Part shown: one piece after another, positions 60,640-64,000 of the stretch | Numbering within the stretch: position 1 is the first letter of the stretch | Layout of the letters: each line of letters starts with the position of its first letter | NCBI GenBank assembly: GCA_036559965.1 | Contig: DATBSD010000136.1 | Coordinates: 1 to 64,000 of the forward strand | Reading direction: 5' to 3' | From: CSP1-4 sp036559965 | Lineage (GTDB): Bacteria > Chloroflexota > Limnocylindria > Limnocylindrales > CSP1-4 | DNA length: 64,000 nt | Notes under the pieces: model-generated | The model's input: only the letters and a program-made list of their open reading frames with translations | Database searches by the model: none | Told to the model about the DNA's origin: nothing | Position numbers and translations under genes: made by a program

Positions 60640-62208
60640 GTGAGCAAGGTGGTGACCGTCCGGGAGGCGGTCGGGCTGGTCGAGGACGGCGACACGCTCG
60701 TCATCGGCGGCTCGGGTGCCGGTCACGCGGTGCCGCAGCGTTTCATCGACGAGCTCGCCGCGGTCTTCCAGGCCGACGCCCGGCCGCGCGACCTGACGAC
60801 GGTCCGCGTGGTGGGCATCGGCGACTTCGCCGATCGGGGCTTCTCGCAGCTCGGCCTGCCCGGGCTCATGCGTCGGACCATCGGCAGCAATATCGGCAAC
60901 GAGCCGCGCCTCGGCGCGCTGGTCGAGGCCGACGAGCTGGAGGCGTACTCGTTCCCGCAGGGTGTCCTGTCACAGCTCATGCGGGAGATCGCCGCCGGCC
61001 GGCCGGGCCTCGTGACCCAGGTCGGTCTGGGTACGTACGTCGACCCACGCCAGACGGGTGGCAAGCAGAATCTGGGTACGACCGAGGACCTCGTGGAGGT
61101 CGTCACGCTGCGCGGGCGCGAGTGGCTGCTCTTCCATGCCTTTGCCATCGACGTCGCCGTCATCCGCGGCACGACCGCCGACGAGGACGGCAACCTGACC
61201 ATGGAGGGCGAGGCGGTCCAGGCGGAGATGCTGGCCATGGCCATGGCCGCCCACAACAGCGGCGGCATCGTCATCGCCCAGGTCCGCGAGCTGGCGCCGC
61301 GCGGTAGCCTCCCGCTGCGCGACGTCAAGGTGCCGGGCGCCCTCGTCGATCACGTCTTCGTCGATGCCGACCAGTGGCAGACCTACATCACGCAGGACTC
61401 GCCCTACTACGCCGGCGCCGAGCGACGTCCCGTAGCCGACGAGCCGCCGCTGCCGCTCGACGTGCGCAAGATCATCGCCCGCCGGTCGCTGCTCGAGTTC
61501 CCGCCCGGTGCCATCTGCAACCTGGGCTTCGGCATCAGCCAGCTCATCGGGCGGGTGGCCTGGGAGGAGGGCATCACCGACCAGCTTGTGCTGACCGTGG
61601 AGCAGGGCATCTTCGGCGGCGTCCCGGTCGCGGGCAACGAGGGTGGCGCCGGCTTCAACTACCAGGCGATGATCGACCAGCCCGACATGTTCGGGTTCTA
61701 CGACGGTGGTGGCCTCGACATCGCGAGCCTCTCGTTCGCCGAGGTCGACGCCGAGGGCAACGTCAACGTGCACGCCTTTGAGGGTCGCATCCGCGGTCCG
61801 GGCGGCTTCCCGAACATCAGCTCCCGGACCCCCCACATCAACTTCGTGGGCACGCTCACCGCCCAGGGCCTCGAGCTGGCCATCGACGATGGCGTGCGCG
61901 TGGTGCGCGAGGGCAGCGTCGGCAAGTTCGTGCCGGCCGTGCGCCAGATCTCGTTCAACGGTCGCCTCGCCCGTGAGCTGGGCCAGCAGGTCCGCTACAT
62001 CACCGACCGCGCGGTCTTCGCGCTCGGCGACGACGGGCTCGTGCTCACGGAGGTCGCCCCGGGCATCGACGTCGAGCGCGACGTACTCGATCGGATGGGC
62101 TTCCGGCCGCGCGTGTCGGACGATCTGCGGCCCATGGACCAGCGGATCTATGCGACCGGACCGATGGGCCTGGCAGCCGACTTCGCGGCCCGGTCGGGCG
62201 CCGCGTGA
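60640..62208 (+). CDS. Acyl-CoA:acetate/propionate CoA-transferase (fused alpha-beta)
   Basis: 522 residues in which both family I subunits are joined: alpha half starting VTVREAVGLVEDGDTLVIGGSGAGHAVP, and beta half from about 280 with FPPGAICNLGFGISQLIGRVA. The catalytic glutamate is Glu321 in LVLTVEQGIFGGVPVAGNEGG, where single-chain propionate CoA-transferases carry theirs. It is therefore distinct from the two-subunit enzyme at 0.2-1.9 kb. It charges a carboxylic acid with CoA for the hydratase encoded next. GTG start. Confidence 0.9.
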   Translation: MSKVVTVREAVGLVEDGDTLVIGGSGAGHAVPQRFIDELAAVFQADARPRDLTTVRVVGIGDFADRGFSQLGLPGLMRRTIGSNIGNEPRLGALVEADELEAYSFPQGVLSQLMREIAAGRPGLVTQVGLGTYVDPRQTGGKQNLGTTEDLVEVVTLRGREWLLFHAFAIDVAVIRGTTADEDGNLTMEGEAVQAEMLAMAMAAHNSGGIVIAQVRELAPRGSLPLRDVKVPGALVDHVFVDADQWQTYITQDSPYYAGAERRPVADEPPLPLDVRKIIARRSLLEFPPGAICNLGFGISQLIGRVAWEEGITDQLVLTVEQGIFGGVPVAGNEGGAGFNYQAMIDQPDMFGFYDGGGLDIASLSFAEVDAEGNVNVHAFEGRIRGPGGFPNISSRTPHINFVGTLTAQGLELAIDDGVRVVREGSVGKFVPAVRQISFNGRLARELGQQVRYITDRAVFALGDDGLVLTEVAPGIDVERDVLDRMGFRPRVSDDLRPMDQRIYATGPMGLAADFAARSGAA

Positions 62209-62221
62209 CACCGAGGGTCAC

Positions 62222-63001
62222 GTGAGCGGCCTCATCGACCTCCAGCTCGGGCGGGTCGCCCACCTCACGTTCGTCAACCCGCCGCTCAACCTGGTCACGC
62301 GCGAGCTGCTCGAAGCGCTCGGCGCCGCCCTCGACGTGCTGGCCGATGCGGCGCCAGGAGACGTCCGGGCGGTCGTCGTGACCGGGACCGGCGAGCGAGC
62401 CTTCTCCGCCGGCTCACACGTCGGTGAGTTCGAGGCGCAACGCGGGCCCGAAGGCCGGGCTCGTCATGAGCTCGAGTCGGGCGCGGCCAGACGCCTCGCC
62501 GAGCTGCCGATGCCGACCATCGCCGCCATCGAGGGCAACGCGCTGGGCGGCGGCCTCGAGCTCGCGCTGTGCTGCGACCTGCGCATCGCCAGCGAGCAGG
62601 CACGCCTCGGCTTGCCCGAGGTGCGCCTGGCCGTGACGCCCGGCGCCGGCGGCACGCAACGGCTGCCGCGCGTCGTCGGTGCGGCCCGAGCGCGGGAGCT
62701 CATCCTGACCGGCCGGGTGCTGACCGCGGCGGAGGCCGAGCGCATCGGCCTCGTCAGCGAGGTCGTACCGGCCGGCACGGCGGTCGCGCGTGCGACCGTC
62801 ATCGCCGAGGACATCGCCGCTCGCGGGCCGTTGGCCGTCCGCGAAGCCAAGCGGCTCATCGGCCTCGCGACCGAGGTCGACATCGACGCCGGTCTGGCGG
62901 CCGAACTCGACGCGTCCGATCGCGTCTTCGCCAGCGAGGACATGCGCGAGGGCGCACGCTCGTTCTTCGAGAAACGCGAACCGGACTATCGCGGACGATG
63001 A
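62222..63001 (+). CDS. Enoyl-CoA hydratase/isomerase family protein
   Basis: 259 residues of the crotonase fold. Oxyanion-hole segments are AFSAGSHVGEF and IEGNALGGGLELALCCDLRIA; both catalytic glutamates of hydratases are present, in GGGLELAL (about 110) and LGLPEVRLAVTPGAGGTQRL (about 130). It ends with the C-terminal helix SEDMREGARSFFEKREPDYRGR. It acts on the CoA thioester formed by the preceding enzyme. GTG start 13 bases after the CoA-transferase stop. Confidence 0.9.
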   Translation: MSGLIDLQLGRVAHLTFVNPPLNLVTRELLEALGAALDVLADAAPGDVRAVVVTGTGERAFSAGSHVGEFEAQRGPEGRARHELESGAARRLAELPMPTIAAIEGNALGGGLELALCCDLRIASEQARLGLPEVRLAVTPGAGGTQRLPRVVGAARARELILTGRVLTAAEAERIGLVSEVVPAGTAVARATVIAEDIAARGPLAVREAKRLIGLATEVDIDAGLAAELDASDRVFASEDMREGARSFFEKREPDYRGR

Positions 63002-63034
63002 GGCTGCACACAGGCGACAGGAGGGATCTCGTCC

Positions 63035-64000
63035 ATGGCTGATGTCGGACGCTTCGGGGTGTTCCTGCCCTCGTACATCTGGGAGGGCGACGGCCCGGAA
63101 CGCGCTCGCGGCATCAAGTCGTTCGCCCGACGGGTCGAGGAGCTCGGCTTCGACAGCCTGTTCATCACCGACCACCTCCTGGCGGCTCGGCGCTTCTACT
63201 CGGTCAACTGGCTCGAGCCGCTCACCGCACTGGCCGTCGCCGCCGGGGCGACCGAGCGCGTCCGACTGGGGACCTCGATCCTCATCATGCCGCTGCGCAA
63301 CCCGGTCATCCTGGCCAAGGAGCTGGCCACGCTCCAGTTCCTGTCCGAGGACCGCGTCATCCTGGGCGCCGGCGTGGGCTGGAACGAGGCCGAATACGAG
63401 GCCGTCGGGGTCCACAAGTCGGAGCGTGGCAAGCGGACCGACGAGATGCTCGACATCATGATGCCGCTGCTCGAAGGCGAGCGGGTCACCTATCAGGGCC
63501 AGTTCTACGCCGTGGACGACGTGTTCATCGAGCCGCGAACCGCGCAGCGGCCGCTGCTCTGGATCGGCGGCGGCTCGCAGCTGGCCGACCCCAAGTCGCC
63601 CGACGTGCCGAAGTTCGTGAAGTCGGTCAAGGCCCGGACCGTGAGGGCTGATGGCTGGATCCCCCGTCCCACCTGCCCGCCCCAGGACATCGCCCGCGAC
63701 TGGCAGGAGCTCCAGGTCGCGATGCGCGAGGCCGGCAAGGATCCGTCCGACACGCTCGTCGCGCATGAGAACTTCCTGCACCTCGTGCTGACGAACGATC
63801 CGGTCAAGGCACGTGAGGAGCAGCACGAGGCGTTCCTCAAGGTCATGAGCAACGAGCGCGGGCCGAAGTACCTCGAGTCGGTCTACCTGTTCGGGACACC
63901 CGACGAGGTCATCGCCGAGCTCCAGGCGCGGATCGACGCCGGTGTCGAATACTTCTTCCTGCACACCATGACGCCCGACCCGGACCAGCTCCAACACTGG
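63035..64000 (+). CDS. Luciferase-like (LLM class) oxidoreductase, 3' end cut by window
   Basis: 322 residues seen, open to the window edge. The TIM-barrel LLM pattern is FGVFLPSYIWEG, FARRVEELGFDSLFITDHLLAARRFYS, TERVRLGTSILIMPLRNPVILAKELATLQFLSEDRVILGAGVGWNEAEYEAVG, the latter the canonical F420/FMN-binding block. Members use F420 or FMNH2; sequence alone does not tell. AGGAGG lies 10 bases before the ATG. It continues the catabolic operon, perhaps reducing or oxygenating the acyl-CoA or its precursor. Confidence 0.88.
   Translation, partial: MADVGRFGVFLPSYIWEGDGPERARGIKSFARRVEELGFDSLFITDHLLAARRFYSVNWLEPLTALAVAAGATERVRLGTSILIMPLRNPVILAKELATLQFLSEDRVILGAGVGWNEAEYEAVGVHKSERGKRTDEMLDIMMPLLEGERVTYQGQFYAVDDVFIEPRTAQRPLLWIGGGSQLADPKSPDVPKFVKSVKARTVRADGWIPRPTCPPQDIARDWQELQVAMREAGKDPSDTLVAHENFLHLVLTNDPVKAREEQHEAFLKVMSNERGPKYLESVYLFGTPDEVIAELQARIDAGVEYFFLHTMTPDPDQLQHW

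Overview
The window reads as one continuous stretch of a strongly GC-rich bacterial chromosome (base composition judged by eye, not counted). It is densely packed: there are about 62 protein genes, many GTGA/ATGA/TGATG stop-start overlaps, and no rRNA, tRNA, CRISPR array, phage or insertion sequence that I can see. Gene content points to an aerobic, heterotrophic, soil- or water-type bacterium. It includes an OpcA-containing pentose phosphate operon, a probable F420-type oxidoreductase, a molybdenum hydroxylase, DUF4032 and an SbcD/YhaN pair. My best guess is Chloroflexota (Limnocylindria/Ellin6529-like) with Actinomycetota as the alternative; this is inference from style, not a search.

Layout. 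1-7.2 kb, mostly minus strand: the start of a GAF-domain protein running off the left edge; a two-subunit CoA-transferase with a class III aminotransferase; a P5C-dehydrogenase-type aldehyde dehydrogenase; a NagD-like HAD phosphatase; divergently an S51 peptidase; then a zinc-ribbon protein. 7.5-13.8 kb, plus: an SbcD/YhaO-like nuclease and an SbcC/YhaN-like ATPase with membrane segments, an EamA transporter whose start seems to be CTG, an anchored secreted protein, and adenosine deaminase. 13.9-22.2 kb, minus: a complete glucose-6-phosphate/pentose phosphate operon read tkt-pgi-gnd-zwf-opcA-pgl. 22.3-26.4 kb: a PfkB kinase and PsuG (possible pseudouridine breakdown) around a divergent S9 peptidase. 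26.6-33.3 kb, plus: an ABC exporter with two permeases, an internally duplicated protein, a 51-aa membrane protein, a second EamA transporter, and a HAD phosphatase overlapping a kinase-like DUF4032 protein. 33.6-38.1 kb: pyrG, a membrane protein, fsa, DUF1905 and a convergent transaldolase.

38.2-46.6 kb is the most unusual locus. Six genes, each overlapping the next by 1-4 bases, encode a phosphohistidine (PEP-utilising) protein without an ATP-grasp domain, an HprK-like P-loop protein, the FAD, 2Fe-2S and molybdopterin subunits of a xanthine-dehydrogenase-type enzyme, and a PPDK-like protein that keeps the ATP-grasp and phosphohistidine domains but has lost the PEP/pyruvate barrel. I suggest that an ATP-driven phosphoryl relay activates or regulates the substrate of the hydroxylase.

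46.8-53.5 kb holds small single genes: cupin, MetE-like, SnoaL-like, GNAT, alpha/beta hydrolase, a tiny repeat-containing exported peptide, DinB, a zinc-type dehydrogenase, and a RHH/RelE toxin-antitoxin pair. 53.5-64 kb is catabolic: MBL hydrolase, SDR, DapA-family lyase, GMC oxidoreductase with its small partner, aldehyde dehydrogenase, SDR, CoA-transferase, enoyl-CoA hydratase, and a luciferase-like oxidoreductase cut by the right edge.

A recurring signal unites the window. Many first genes of operons have a TAnnnT hexamer ending exactly 6-8 bases before the start codon and no Shine-Dalgarno, as expected for leaderless transcripts. Genes inside operons use GGAGG-type sites or overlap coupling instead. 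In two places the leaderless start belongs to a tiny ORF (16 and 8 codons) whose stop overlaps the start of the main gene.
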